From positions 434,001-498,000 of the forward strand of contig NZ_FNTQ01000001.1 in the NCBI RefSeq assembly GCF_900105755.1: 64,000 nt of DNA, read 5' to 3'. Of this stretch, positions 28,997 to 38,225 are shown in pieces. Made by a program: the position numbers and the translations under genes. The notes under the pieces were generated by a model, which was given only the letters and a program-made list of their open reading frames with translations, searched no databases and was not told the DNA's origin. The number at the start of each line of letters is the position of its first letter. The stretch's first letter is position 1. This DNA is from Streptomyces sp. Ag109_O5-10. GTDB lineage: Bacteria; Actinomycetota; Actinomycetes; Streptomycetales; Streptomycetaceae.

Positions 28997-30901
28997 ATGC
29001 GCGACTACGCCCTCGCTCCGACGACCGCTTCGGCCCTGACCGGCGGGCTCGCCGACAGCGTCTTCGAGACGGCGGACCGGAACCCCACACTGCCGGTGCT
29101 GGCACGCCGGCCCGAGGGCACCGCCGCGGGCTGGGAGGAGGTCACCGCGGTCGAACTGCGGGACGGGGTGGTCGACCTGGCCAAGGGGCTGATCGCGTCG
29201 GGGATCTCGCCCGGGCAGCGGGTGGCCGTGATGGCGCGGACGCGCTACGAGTGGACGGTGTTCGGCCTCGCGCTGTGGTCGGTGGGGGCGGAGGTCGTCC
29301 CCATCCACCCGACGTCCTCCCGGGACCAGGTCGAGTGGATCCTGCGGGACGCCCGTTGTGTGGCCGTGCTGGTCGAGGACGAGCAGGCGGTGATGACCGT
29401 CGGCACCGTGTGCGAGGGGCTGCCGGGGCTCAAGCACGTGTGGCAGCTGGACGCGGGGGCGCTGCCCGAGCTGGTGCAGAAGGGCACGTTCGTCCCGCTG
29501 ACCACGGTGGAGTCGCTGCGCCGGATCGTGATGCCCGACTCGACGGCGGCCATCACCTACACCTCGGGCACCTCGGGCCGTCCGCTGGGCTGCGCGCTGA
29601 GCCACCGCGGGCTCGCCTCCCCGTGCGACACCCTGCTGGCGGGCTGGGGGCACACCGCGGCACGCCCCGGCGAGCAGGCCTCCGTCCTGGCCTTCCTGCC
29701 GTTCTCGCACGTGTACGGCCTGATGATCATGGTGATCTGTCTGCGCGGCGGGATCCTGATGGGCCACGAACCGGAGATGACCGAGGCCGCGCTGGCCACG
29801 GCGCTGGCCACGTTCCGGCCGACCTATCTGTACGCCGTGCCGTCGGTGCTGGAGAAGCTGTACAAGACTTTCCTGCGCACCTCCCAGCAGCACGGCCGGG
29901 GCGCCCTGTTCGAGCGGGCCGCGGAGACCGCGCGGGACTTCGCCGCGGCCACGGAGCGGCAGCGGCTGGGCACCGGGGCGGGCCCGGGCTTCGACCTGCG
30001 GCTGCAGCACGCCCTGTACGAGCGGACGGTGTACCGCAAGCTGCGCGCCGCACTCGGCGGCCGGGTGCTGCGGGCCACGTCCGGCGGCTCCTCGCTCAGC
30101 CGGGAACTCACCCTCTTCTACGAGGGCATCGGCATGTACGTCCATGACGGGTACGGCCTCACCGAGTCCAGCGGCGGGATCACCATGCAGCCGCTGGGCC
30201 GGGAGAAGTCGGGCACGGTCGGCCAGGCCCTGCCGGGCACCCAGATCCAGGTGGCCGACGACGGCGAGATCCTGGTGCGCGGCCCGTCGGTGTTCCAGGG
30301 GTACGTCGGCGACGACTACGCGACCCGGGCCGCGCTGCGCGGCGGCTGGCTGGCCACCGGGGACATCGGCCGGCTGGACTCGGAGGGCTATCTGACCATC
30401 ACGGGCCGCAAGAAGGACATCATCATCACGAGCAGCGGCAAGAGCGTGGCCCCGGCCCCGCTGGAGCAGCGGTTGCGGATGCACCCGCTGGTGCACCAGG
30501 CGGTGGTCGTCGGGGACGACCGGCCCTGTGTGGGCGCGCTGATCACTCTGGACCCGGACTTCCTCGCGCACTGGCGGGGGGCGCTGGCCGTGCCGGGCGA
30601 CTCACCCGGGCGGGAGGCGCGCGAGGAGAACGCGCTGCGCGAGGAGATCGCCCGCGCCATCGCGTCCGCCAACAGCGCGGTCTCCCGCGCCGAGTCGATC
30701 CGGGTCTACCGGGTGCTCCAGGAACCGTTCGCCCCGGGCAACGGCATGCTGACACCGTCGATGAAGCTGCGCCGGGACGCGATAGCACGCCACTACGCGG
30801 CCGAGATCGACGCCATGTACCAGGCCCGCTCGCAGGCGGTACGCCGCCCGGGCCAGCCGGAACCGGCCGACTGGGACGATTCGGACAACGTGTTCCGGTG
30901 A
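28997..30901 (+). CDS. Long-chain fatty-acid-CoA ligase (AMP-forming) with altered P-loop
   Basis: The 634-residue ANL-superfamily enzyme resembles FadD15-type long-chain acyl-CoA synthetases. Motif A3 is YTSGTSGRPLG (residues 188-198); A5 is YGLTES; A7 is TGDIGRLD; A8 is GRKKDIIITSSGKSVAP; A10 keeps its Lys (MLTPSMKLRRDAI). In A3 the usual Lys of PKG is Leu (codon CTG), which could slow adenylation. AGGAG lies 6 nt before ATG 28997. It activates fatty acids for degradation or lipid synthesis at the membrane. It is monocistronic or the first of a pair with the HATPase downstream. Confidence 0.9.
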   Translation: MRDYALAPTTASALTGGLADSVFETADRNPTLPVLARRPEGTAAGWEEVTAVELRDGVVDLAKGLIASGISPGQRVAVMARTRYEWTVFGLALWSVGAEVVPIHPTSSRDQVEWILRDARCVAVLVEDEQAVMTVGTVCEGLPGLKHVWQLDAGALPELVQKGTFVPLTTVESLRRIVMPDSTAAITYTSGTSGRPLGCALSHRGLASPCDTLLAGWGHTAARPGEQASVLAFLPFSHVYGLMIMVICLRGGILMGHEPEMTEAALATALATFRPTYLYAVPSVLEKLYKTFLRTSQQHGRGALFERAAETARDFAAATERQRLGTGAGPGFDLRLQHALYERTVYRKLRAALGGRVLRATSGGSSLSRELTLFYEGIGMYVHDGYGLTESSGGITMQPLGREKSGTVGQALPGTQIQVADDGEILVRGPSVFQGYVGDDYATRAALRGGWLATGDIGRLDSEGYLTITGRKKDIIITSSGKSVAPAPLEQRLRMHPLVHQAVVVGDDRPCVGALITLDPDFLAHWRGALAVPGDSPGREAREENALREEIARAIASANSAVSRAESIRVYRVLQEPFAPGNGMLTPSMKLRRDAIARHYAAEIDAMYQARSQAVRRPGQPEPADWDDSDNVFR

Positions 30902-30997
30902 ACGGATCACGCTTATCCGCCGCCATGGTGGGAACTCGCCGCGAAGAAGAAGAGACCAGCGCGACGAGGACACCCTTTCGGGACTGAGAGAGACGAG

Positions 30998-31432
30998 ATG
31001 GGGACCGGACCACGGCGGGACGACGGACGATCCGCGCAGGAGACCGACGGATGTACGGTCCCCTTCCCGGGCCGACTGAGCGATGTGACCGGTGCGAGGC
31101 TCGCCGCCGACGGCTACCTGGCCGGTATCGCCCGCACCTCGCCGCCCACGCATCCGGACTGCTGGAACGACATTTTGCTGGTCGTGACGGAACTGGCCGC
31201 CAATGTGGTCCAGTATGCGCCGGGCCCCTTCGAACTGCGCATGCGCCGCACGTACGACGGGGTCCACGTCACGATGCACGACTCCAGCCAGGTCCGGCCC
31301 GAGCCGCGGCCCTTCCACCCGGACGGGGGCGGGGGCGGCGTCGGCTGGCACCTGCTGCACACGCTGTGCGACCAGGTCAGCGTGGTCGTCACCGCGGACG
31401 GCAAGGACGTCCACGCCTTCCTGCCCTGGTGA
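30998..31432 (+). CDS. HATPase-fold serine-kinase/anti-sigma-like protein
   Basis: The 144-residue protein has an RsbW/BtrW-like GHKL ATPase core. The N box is LLVVTELAANVVQYAPG, the G1 box HDSSQVRP and the G2 region GGGGVGWHLLHTLCDQV. Streptomyces has dozens of such orphan ATP-binding proteins that phosphorylate anti-anti-sigma partners or act as anti-sigma factors. No STAS-domain partner is adjacent. It lies 96 bp after the acyl-CoA ligase. Its specific target is unknown. Confidence 0.85.
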   Translation: MGTGPRRDDGRSAQETDGCTVPFPGRLSDVTGARLAADGYLAGIARTSPPTHPDCWNDILLVVTELAANVVQYAPGPFELRMRRTYDGVHVTMHDSSQVRPEPRPFHPDGGGGGVGWHLLHTLCDQVSVVVTADGKDVHAFLPW

Positions 31433-31458
31433 GGACGGCCCGGTGCGGGCGGGTGCGG

Positions 31459-32268
31459 TCACCCGGGCAGGTGCGCGACCACCCCGAACATCGTCACCGA
31501 CATGTGCACCGCGCCCCGCTCGGCCGCCTCGGCGAGATCGGCGTACAGGGTGTCCCGCTGTTCCCCGGTCACGGCGCCGGTGCGCACGGCGGCCTCGGCG
31601 AGCATGCGGATCAGCGGCCAGGCGACCGCGTCGTGGTCCTGGAGCAGGGCCTGCGAGCCGCGGTCGTCCACCGCGAACCCGGCCGCGCTGAGCTGGCCGA
31701 CCAGGCGGCGCCCCGAGTAGGGGTTGGCGCCGTTGAGTGCGGCCGATGTCAGGGCACGTACCACCGCGGGGTCGCCGGGGTGCAGGAGGGTGGTGCCCCA
31801 GTCGGTGTCGAGTACCGCCACCCGGCCGCCGGGGCGCAGCACCCGGGCCATCTCGGCGATCGCCCGGTCGGGCTCGTGGAGGTGCTGGAGAACCCGCTCG
31901 CACCACACGACGTCCATCGAGCCGTCCGGCACGGGCAGCGCCTCCGCCTCGCCCTGCAGGAAGCGGGCCCTGCTGTCGGCGGAACGCTCCTCGGCGACCG
32001 CGCGCAGACTCGGGTTGACCTCCACGCCGACGGCGACACCCTCCGGGCCGAGGGCGGCGGCCAGGGCCCGGGTCTGCGAGCCGGTGCCGGACCCGACGTC
32101 GAGGAGCCGCTCGCCGGGCCGCACCGCCAGCGCCTCCTCGGCCCACGCGCGCAGCCGCCGCACCCCGGGGTTGGCGTCCTGGGAGTCCAGGGCGGCCACC
32201 AGCGGGGTGACACGGTCGGGGTCGATGTGCCGCTTCTGGAAGCCCGTTCCGGGCTGAGTCTGCGCCAT
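31459..32268 (-). CDS. SAM-dependent methyltransferase (Methyltransf_11/25)
   Basis: The 269-residue class I methyltransferase has motif I LLDVGSGTGSQTRALA, motif II region MDVVWCERVLQHLHEPDRAI and motif III RVLRPGGRVAVLDTDW. ATG 32268 is chosen because the protein fold starts there; the open frame upstream is not protein-like. It resembles UbiE/type 11 enzymes acting on small molecules. The substrate is unknown. It is divergent from NDH-2 across 257 bp and convergent with the HATPase gene. Confidence 0.87.
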   Translation of the reverse strand: MAQTQPGTGFQKRHIDPDRVTPLVAALDSQDANPGVRRLRAWAEEALAVRPGERLLDVGSGTGSQTRALAAALGPEGVAVGVEVNPSLRAVAEERSADSRARFLQGEAEALPVPDGSMDVVWCERVLQHLHEPDRAIAEMARVLRPGGRVAVLDTDWGTTLLHPGDPAVVRALTSAALNGANPYSGRRLVGQLSAAGFAVDDRGSQALLQDHDAVAWPLIRMLAEAAVRTGAVTGEQRDTLYADLAEAAERGAVHMSVTMFGVVAHLPG

Positions 32269-32525
32269 GGCGGGCACTCTACTGGCGTACGAGATCGCGG
32301 CGGGACGGCCTTTCATCGGACAGAAGTCCGGCGCATATCTGTACGACGGCCGGTTTCTCCCGGCGATCCAGGGGCATGCTGGAGCCCACGCGTTCGTCTG
32401 CCTGCTCCGCCCGGCTGGCGGAACGGCGTCGGGCACGGTGGGATCGATGTGGTGCGAAGCAAGCGTTCCTGGGCACGCGGACGGCGTCGAGCCGAACGGC
32501 CTGGAGCAGCGGAAAGGGAAACACC
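32269..32525. promoter_or_regulatory. Divergent spacer between methyltransferase and NDH-2
   Basis: No gene is seen. A small hairpin CGGAC-AGAA-GTCCG lies near 32318-32331. The GGAAAGGG ribosome-binding site of NDH-2 is at about 32511-32518. No strong promoter boxes were recognised. Confidence 0.35.
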
Positions 32526-33902
32526 GTGACACGACCCAGGATCCTGGTGGTGGGCGCAGGCTTCGCCGGAGTGGGGTGCGTGCGCCGACTGGAGCGGAAA
32601 CTCTCGCCCGAGGAGGCGGACATCACCCTGGTCTCGCCGACCTCCTACCAGCTCTACCTGCCCTTGCTGCCGCAGGTCGCCTCGGGGGTGCTGACGCCCC
32701 AGTCGATCGCCGTCTCGCTGCGCCGCAGCAAGCGGTACCGCACCCGGATCATCCCGGGCGGCGCCATCGGCGTGGACCTGAAGTCCAAGGTGTGCGTCGT
32801 CCGCACCATAACCGACCGGCTGGTCGACGAGCGGTACGACTACATCGTGCTGGCCCCGGGCAGTGTCACCCGCACCTTCGACATTCCCGGTCTGACCGAG
32901 CACGCGTTCGGGATGAAGACCCTCGCCGAGGCCGCCTACATCCGCGACCACGTCATCGCCCAGCTCGATCTCGCCGACGCCAGCGACGACCCGGCCGAAC
33001 GCGCCGCGCGGCTGCAGTTCGTGGTGGTCGGCGGCGGCTACGCGGGCACCGAGACCGCGGCCTGTCTGCAGAAGCTCACGCACGCGGCCCTGAACCGCTA
33101 CCCGAACCTGGACCCGAAGCTGATCAAGTGGCACCTGATCGACATCGCCCCGAAGCTGATGCCGGAGCTCGGCGACAAGCTCGGCCGCAGCGCGCAGGAG
33201 GTGCTGCGCCGCCGCGGCGTGGACGTCTCCCTCGGGGTGTCGATCGAGAAGGCCGGTGCCGAGGAGGTCACCTTCACCGACGGGCGGGTGGTGCCCACCC
33301 ACACGCTGATCTGGACGGCCGGGGTGGTCGCCAGCCCGCTGATCGCCACGATGGGCGCGGAGACGGTACGGGGGCGGCTCGCGGTCACCGCCGAGATGAC
33401 GCTGCCCGGCCACGACGGGGTGTTCGCGCTCGGCGACGCGGCGGCCGTACCGGACAAGGCGAAGGAGGAGCCGGGCGCGGTCTGCCCGCCGACCGCGCAG
33501 CACGCCATGCGGCAGGGCAAGGTGGTCGCCGACAACGTCATCGCGGCGCTGCGCGGCCAGGCGCTCCGCCCGTACGTGCACAAGGACCTGGGGCTCGTGG
33601 TGGACCTCGGCGGCAAGGACGCGGTCTCCAAGCCGCTCGGCATCGAGCTGCGCGGACTGCCCGCCCAGGCGGTGGCCCGGGGGTACCACTGGTCGGCGCT
33701 GCGCACCAACGTGGCCAAGACCCGGGTCGCCACCAACTGGCTGCTGAACGCGCTGGCCGGCGACGATTTCGTGCGCACGGGCTTCCAGTCCCGCAAACCG
33801 GCCCGGCTCAAGGACTTCGAGTACACGGACACCTATCTGACGCCCGAGCAGGTGCGGGCGCGCGTAGAGGGACCCGAGGACCCCGGCAGTTCGCCGGCGT
33901 GA
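32526..33902 (+). CDS. ndh: Type II NADH:quinone dehydrogenase (NDH-2)
   Basis: The 458-residue FAD protein has two dinucleotide-binding motifs: VVGAGFAGVG at the N-terminus for FAD and VVVGGGYAGTETA in the middle for NADH. It also has the quinone/FAD C-terminal motif FALGDAAAVPD. The C-terminal region (VAKTRVATNWLLNALAG) supplies the membrane-binding helices of NDH-2. It passes electrons from NADH to menaquinone without proton pumping. GTG 32526 has GGAAAGGG upstream. It is followed after 16 bp by a FUSC membrane protein, likely one transcript. Confidence 0.9.
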   Translation: MTRPRILVVGAGFAGVGCVRRLERKLSPEEADITLVSPTSYQLYLPLLPQVASGVLTPQSIAVSLRRSKRYRTRIIPGGAIGVDLKSKVCVVRTITDRLVDERYDYIVLAPGSVTRTFDIPGLTEHAFGMKTLAEAAYIRDHVIAQLDLADASDDPAERAARLQFVVVGGGYAGTETAACLQKLTHAALNRYPNLDPKLIKWHLIDIAPKLMPELGDKLGRSAQEVLRRRGVDVSLGVSIEKAGAEEVTFTDGRVVPTHTLIWTAGVVASPLIATMGAETVRGRLAVTAEMTLPGHDGVFALGDAAAVPDKAKEEPGAVCPPTAQHAMRQGKVVADNVIAALRGQALRPYVHKDLGLVVDLGGKDAVSKPLGIELRGLPAQAVARGYHWSALRTNVAKTRVATNWLLNALAGDDFVRTGFQSRKPARLKDFEYTDTYLTPEQVRARVEGPEDPGSSPA

Positions 33903-33918
33903 CGCAGAGCGCGGCGGA

Positions 33919-36168
33919 GTGAGCACGGCGGGACGGTCGGCGTGGGCGGAACTCCGGGGACGGCTCTCGGCGGCCGACCCCGGCCTGCTCCGGTTCACCG
34001 CCGGTCTGCGCACGGTCACGTCGGTCGCGCTCACGCTCGCCGTGCTGGCGGCGCTGCGGACCGGGGTGACCCATCTGGTCGCGGGGGCGATCACGGCGAT
34101 GGTGGCCACCTTCGCGATCCGCGAGAAGGGGCGGCCGGAGCAGGCCGTCACGCTCGCGCTCGGTCTGCCGGTGGCGCTCGCCTCGATGTCGCTGGGCGCG
34201 CTGCTCAACGCGCGGGTGGTGACGGGCGACCTGTTCTTCGTGGCGCTCATCTTCTGCGCGGTCTACAGCCGCCGCTTCGGCGACCGCGGCACGGCGCTGG
34301 GGCTGATCGGCTTCCAGATCTACTTCGCCTCGCTGTTCGTGCACGCGACCGTGGCCGCGCTGCCGGGCCTGTATCTCACGATCACGGTGGCGTTCGGCTG
34401 TGCGGCCGTGGCACGTTTCGTGCTGGTCCGGGAGACCTCCGAGGGCATCCTGGACCGGCTGCGGCGGGCCTTCCGGGCCCGGTTCGCCCAGCTGGTGTCC
34501 GCACAGGCCGAGTTGCTCGACGCCGGACCGGACGAGCTGGACAAGGCGGTGGAGGAGGTCAGGGTCAGGACCGCCCGGCTGCACGAGACGGCGCTGCTCA
34601 TCCAGGGGCGGCTCGCGGACGGCACCTCCGACGACGCGACGGCGAGGCTGGTGCAGCGGCGGATCGCGGACGCGGAGATCGCCGCCGAGCGGCTCGGACT
34701 GCTGCTGCTCACCGCACGCGGCACGGAGCGGGCGAACACGCTCACCCTCCATCTGCCGGGTGCCCCGCTGCCGTCGGCCCTCGGGGAGCCGGTGCGGGAC
34801 GAGGCGATGGAGCGGCTGCGGCTGGATCTGGAGGCGCTGCGGCTGCTGGTGCTGCGGTCCGGCGGCCCCGGGAAGGGAACCGCGCTGGCCCGGCTCCGCA
34901 ACCGGTTGCTCGGCTACCGCGAAGGGGAGAACCTCCCGGCCGCCTCCCCCGCCGTCCAGGACGTCTTCCGGGGCATCGGCGAGGCCGGGCGGGCGGTGCT
35001 GGGACTGCGGATCGCCCTGGACGGCCCACAGGACGAGTCCGACGACACCCCGGCCACCTCCCGCTCCCGGGAGGAACTGGACGCCGAGGACGCTGCCATC
35101 GAGGGCGCCGAGGAGGCCGACCGGGAGACGGTGGGGGCGACCGGGCTGCGCCGCCCCACCACGCGGGCGGCGGTGCAGGTGGCGGTCGGCTCGTCGCTGG
35201 CCGTCGTGGGCGGCGAGTTCCTGTCCGCCCAGCGCTGGTACTGGGCGGTGCTGACCTGCTGGATCGTGTTCCTCAACACCGCGTCCACCGGCGAGATCCT
35301 GGTCAAGGGCTACCGGCGGCTGCTCGGCACGGTGCTCGGCGTCGTGGCGGGCATCCTGCTCGCGGGACTGGTCGGGCACCACACCTGGACGGCGTTCGGG
35401 CTGGTGCTGCTCTTCATCTTCGCGATGTTCTACTCGGCACCGGTCTCGTACACCCTCATGTCGTTCTTCGTGACGGCGATGCTGGGTCTGCTGTACACGC
35501 TGCTCAACACGTACAGCCTGGACGTCCTGGTGCTGCGGGTGGAGGAGACGGCGCTCGGTGCGGTGTGCGGGGTGATCGCGGCCGCGGTGGTGCTGCCGGT
35601 GCACACCGCCCGCCGTACCGACGACCTGCTGGTGACGACGCTGGACCGGCTGGCCGACGTGATCCGGGCCGCCACCGACCAGCTGGCCGGGGCGCCGCCG
35701 GTCGACCTGGTGGAGAAAGCCCGTGAACTGGACCAGGCGCTGGCCGACCTGGCGGCGGCCGTCCAGCCGCTGACCCATCCGATCACCCCGCTGCGCTCCC
35801 GCCGGGACACCGCCCGCTACCTGGTGGCGCTCCTGGAGACCTGCGCCTACCACGCCCGGTCGCTGGCGGCCACGGCGGAGTTGCTGCCCACCCACCCGTC
35901 CATCTCGGCGGATCCCCGGCTGCGCGGGGCGGGACGGCGGATCGTGCACAACATCGAGACGATCGCCGCCCATGTCGCCGGCGGCGGGGCGGACGGGGAG
36001 ATCGAGACCGGTCCCAGCATCGCCTCGACTCTGGAACCGGGCACGCTCCGCGCCCCGCGCTACGGCAGGGTGACCGACCGCGTGCTGCGCCACCTCCAGC
36101 GCCTGGACGAGTCGGTGACGGGCCTGGCCCGTCCCTTGGGCGTCCCCGTCCGGCGGCCCGCCCCCTGA
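33919..36168 (+). CDS. FUSC-family inner-membrane protein
   Basis: The 749-residue protein has two hydrophobic blocks of several helices (about 30-165 and 410-560) with a cytoplasmic middle domain. This is the layout of FUSC/YccS/AaeB-type proteins (fusaric acid resistance, aromatic acid efflux). The second block includes the FUSC core RWYWAVLTCWIVFLNTASTG. The likely role is efflux of weak acids or aromatic compounds; the substrate is unknown. GTG 33919 follows GGAG closely. It is co-directional with NDH-2. Confidence 0.85.
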   Translation: MSTAGRSAWAELRGRLSAADPGLLRFTAGLRTVTSVALTLAVLAALRTGVTHLVAGAITAMVATFAIREKGRPEQAVTLALGLPVALASMSLGALLNARVVTGDLFFVALIFCAVYSRRFGDRGTALGLIGFQIYFASLFVHATVAALPGLYLTITVAFGCAAVARFVLVRETSEGILDRLRRAFRARFAQLVSAQAELLDAGPDELDKAVEEVRVRTARLHETALLIQGRLADGTSDDATARLVQRRIADAEIAAERLGLLLLTARGTERANTLTLHLPGAPLPSALGEPVRDEAMERLRLDLEALRLLVLRSGGPGKGTALARLRNRLLGYREGENLPAASPAVQDVFRGIGEAGRAVLGLRIALDGPQDESDDTPATSRSREELDAEDAAIEGAEEADRETVGATGLRRPTTRAAVQVAVGSSLAVVGGEFLSAQRWYWAVLTCWIVFLNTASTGEILVKGYRRLLGTVLGVVAGILLAGLVGHHTWTAFGLVLLFIFAMFYSAPVSYTLMSFFVTAMLGLLYTLLNTYSLDVLVLRVEETALGAVCGVIAAAVVLPVHTARRTDDLLVTTLDRLADVIRAATDQLAGAPPVDLVEKARELDQALADLAAAVQPLTHPITPLRSRRDTARYLVALLETCAYHARSLAATAELLPTHPSISADPRLRGAGRRIVHNIETIAAHVAGGGADGEIETGPSIASTLEPGTLRAPRYGRVTDRVLRHLQRLDESVTGLARPLGVPVRRPAP

Positions 36169-36175
36169 GGCCGGG

Positions 36176-36475
36176 TCACTCCCCCACCGCGAGGGGGACG
36201 GACGCGCGGTCGCGCGCGTCCCCCAGAACCGTCGGGGCCGGCACCGGAACAGTGGGCGTGGCGGGGATGGTGACGGAGGGCAGGTCCGCCGTCGCGTCGG
36301 CGGCCAGCAGGTGGCGGGCCTTCGCCAGGGCCGCTGCGATGTCGCGGGTTCCGGTGATCACGCAGAGCGTGTAGGCCAGGTCGCCCGCTTCGGGGCCCGA
36401 TGCCGTCTCCGCGGTGCGTGCACGCTCGTAGTCGTCCACGAGCCGGCGCAGGGTGGCGGGGTGGGGCGTCAGCAC
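36176..36475 (-). CDS. DUF5133 family protein (second copy)
   Basis: The 99-residue paralogue of the 19.97-kb protein: MLTPHPATLRRLVDDYERAR then LAYTLCVITGTRDIAAALAK, followed by a Pro/Val-rich tail (VTIPATPTVPVPAPTVLGDA). It is 58 bp downstream of a SigB-class sigma gene on the same strand, so it is probably the last gene of the stress-sigma operon. Function unknown. It converges with FUSC at 7 bp. Confidence 0.82.
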   Translation of the reverse strand: MLTPHPATLRRLVDDYERARTAETASGPEAGDLAYTLCVITGTRDIAAALAKARHLLAADATADLPSVTIPATPTVPVPAPTVLGDARDRASVPLAVGE

Positions 36476-36533
36476 TGCTTCACTCCTCGGTCGGTCTGAA
36501 GTGGGTCCACGGCGGCCGTGGGGGTTGTTGGGG

Positions 36534-37367
36534 TCATTCGGCGTTCCGGCCCAGCGCCTCGGCCCGGACGCGGGCGCAGCTGCGGCTGATGAGCCGGGAG
36601 ACGTGCATCTGGGAGATGCCGAGCTTGTCGGCGATCCGGCTCTGGGTCATGTCCTCGAAGAAGCGCATGTAGAGGATGGCCCGCTCCCGTTCGGGCAGCC
36701 GGCGCAGCCCTTCCTTGGCCGCCTCGCGGTCCACGACGACGTCGTAGGAGCCGTCGGCCTCCCCGAGGGTGTCGGCGAGGCTGTAGCCGTCCTCGGCGGC
36801 GGAGAGTTCGGCGTCCAGGGACAGGGTGCTGAAGCTCTCCAGGGCCTCCATCCCGGCGCTGACCTCGTCCTCGGTCAGCCCGGTATGAGCGGCGAGTTCG
36901 GCGACCGTGGGCTCGGCGGAGCCCGGGTTCTGGGTGAGCTCGCGGCGGGCCACCCGTACCCGGTTGCGCAGTTCCTGCACCCGGCGCGGGACGCGCAGCG
37001 CCCACATCCGGTCGCGGAAGTGCCGCTTGACCTCGCCGGTGATGGTGGGCACCGCGTAGCTCTCGAACGCGCCGCGCGAGGGGTCGTAACGGTCGACGGC
37101 CTTGACCAGGCCCAGGGCGGCGACCTGGCGCAGGTCCTCGACGGACTCGCCGCGGTCGCGGAAACGGCCGGCGATCCGGTGGGCCATCGGCAGCCAGGCG
37201 GCGACCAGTTCGTCACGCAGGACGTCCCGCTCGGGGCCGTCGTCCAGCAGGGCGAGGCGGGCGAAGAGGGCCGCCGTGTCGGGCGCGTCGTCGTGGGCGC
37301 GGCGGGGCGCCGTGCGGGTGGTGCGGTCGGGCGTGCGGGAAGGGCTGGTCGGCAAGTCGGTGGGCAT
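36534..37367 (-). CDS. SigB/SigF-class RNA polymerase sigma factor
   Basis: The 277-residue paralogue of the sigma factor at 14971 shares the core motifs RQVAALGLVKAVDRYDPSRG, SYAVPTITGEVKRHFRDRM and MTQSRIADKLGISQMHVSRL. Unlike that copy it follows an anti-sigma-like HATPase gene on the same strand and precedes DUF5133, a layout close to the S. coelicolor sigB locus. AGGAG precedes ATG 37367. It probably directs a general or osmotic stress regulon; which SigB-family member it is cannot be fixed without comparison. Confidence 0.93.
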   Translation of the reverse strand: MPTDLPTSPSRTPDRTTRTAPRRAHDDAPDTAALFARLALLDDGPERDVLRDELVAAWLPMAHRIAGRFRDRGESVEDLRQVAALGLVKAVDRYDPSRGAFESYAVPTITGEVKRHFRDRMWALRVPRRVQELRNRVRVARRELTQNPGSAEPTVAELAAHTGLTEDEVSAGMEALESFSTLSLDAELSAAEDGYSLADTLGEADGSYDVVVDREAAKEGLRRLPERERAILYMRFFEDMTQSRIADKLGISQMHVSRLISRSCARVRAEALGRNAE

Positions 37368-37603
37368 GCGGATTCGCTCCTGAACTGTGGGTCTCAGGGC
37401 GTCACCGGAACGTGGTTCCGGGACTCGGCCCGAACTGCGATGTCAGGGTCGCCGCGGAAGCTCCACCCGGACCGTTGCACCGGCCCGGGGGCTGTCGTAC
37501 GACTGCTCCCACTGGCGCGCGCCTCCGGTCCGAAGCACGACACTCCGCCTGCCCCTTCGATCCGCGCCCAAACAACGTTGCCGGAACCGGTCTGTCCGCG
37601 GGC
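37368..37603 (-). promoter_or_regulatory. Spacer between anti-sigma and sigma genes with hairpin and possible SigB-class promoter
   Basis: On the minus strand GTTT (37573-37570), a 15-bp spacer and GGGCAG (37554-37549) loosely match a SigB-class promoter, which would give the sigma gene its own transcript. A perfect 7-bp hairpin CCGGAAC-GTG-GTTCCGG (37405-37421) lies in that leader. No gene is present. Confidence 0.35.
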
Positions 37604-38023
37604 TCAGCGCAGGGGCACGACCGCGGTGATCCGCTTGCCTCCGCAGGGCAGTCCGGCGACCTCGAGGTCCCGGGCCAGCCGGCAGACGATGGGCCAGCCC
37701 CGGCCGCCGGCCCGCCACCGGTGCCGTTCGTCGACGGCCCGCTCGGCCACCGGTATCTCGTCGCTGCGGTCGCTGACGGACACCCGTACCGCGCACCCCT
37801 CGACGTCGACGGCGAAGCCGGTGATCCCGCCGCCGTGCAGGATCGCGTTGGTGGTCAGCTCCGAGGTGACGAGCAGGGCGTCGTCGAGGGCTTCGGCGGG
37901 GCACGGCAGGGCTCGCCGGGCGACCTCGCCGCGTACCGCTCTGCGGGCGTCGGCCGGCCGCAGCGGCGGCCGACGGGACTCGGATGGTGCCACGGTTGTC
38001 TCGGTCCGGTACTTGTCGTACAT
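37604..38023 (-). CDS. Anti-sigma factor, HATPase (RsbW-like)
   Basis: The 139-residue GHKL protein has N box LLVTSELTTNAILHGGGITG, G1 region VSVSDRSDEIPV and G2 region WRAGGRGWPIVCRLARD. This fits RsbW/RsbA-type anti-sigma kinases that sequester SigB-class factors. ATG 38023 has GGGAG 8 nt upstream; the upstream in-frame ATG would add unconserved sequence. The gene order anti-sigma, sigma, DUF5133 on one strand makes it the likely partner of the 36.5-kb sigma factor. No anti-anti-sigma gene is adjacent. Confidence 0.88.
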   Translation of the reverse strand: MYDKYRTETTVAPSESRRPPLRPADARRAVRGEVARRALPCPAEALDDALLVTSELTTNAILHGGGITGFAVDVEGCAVRVSVSDRSDEIPVAERAVDERHRWRAGGRGWPIVCRLARDLEVAGLPCGGKRITAVVPLR

Positions 38024-38160
38024 CCCTTCGCTCCCTGGGTGGTGGACCGGTGGATTGGCTCGGTCCCGTCCGTACGGGGCTCTTCCTTTCGGCTCACCGG
38101 TCGGGACGCGGTCAAACACGATCGGGGGCGACAAGGGGTCCCCAAAGTGAAACGGGTCAC

Positions 38161-38187
38161 GTACCCTGTTCACGAGTACGCAGAATC
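38161..38187 (-). promoter_or_regulatory. SigB-class promoter candidate for the anti-sigma/sigma operon
   Basis: On the minus strand GATT (38187-38184) is followed after 17 bp by a perfect GGGTAC (38166-38161). The spacer is one base longer than the usual 14-16. It lies about 140 bp upstream of the anti-sigma ATG and fits positive autoregulation by the encoded sigma factor. Confidence 0.45.
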
Positions 38188-38225
38188 GCTCTGGATGGTT
38201 TATCGTTCATCCATAAGTGGTCGAG

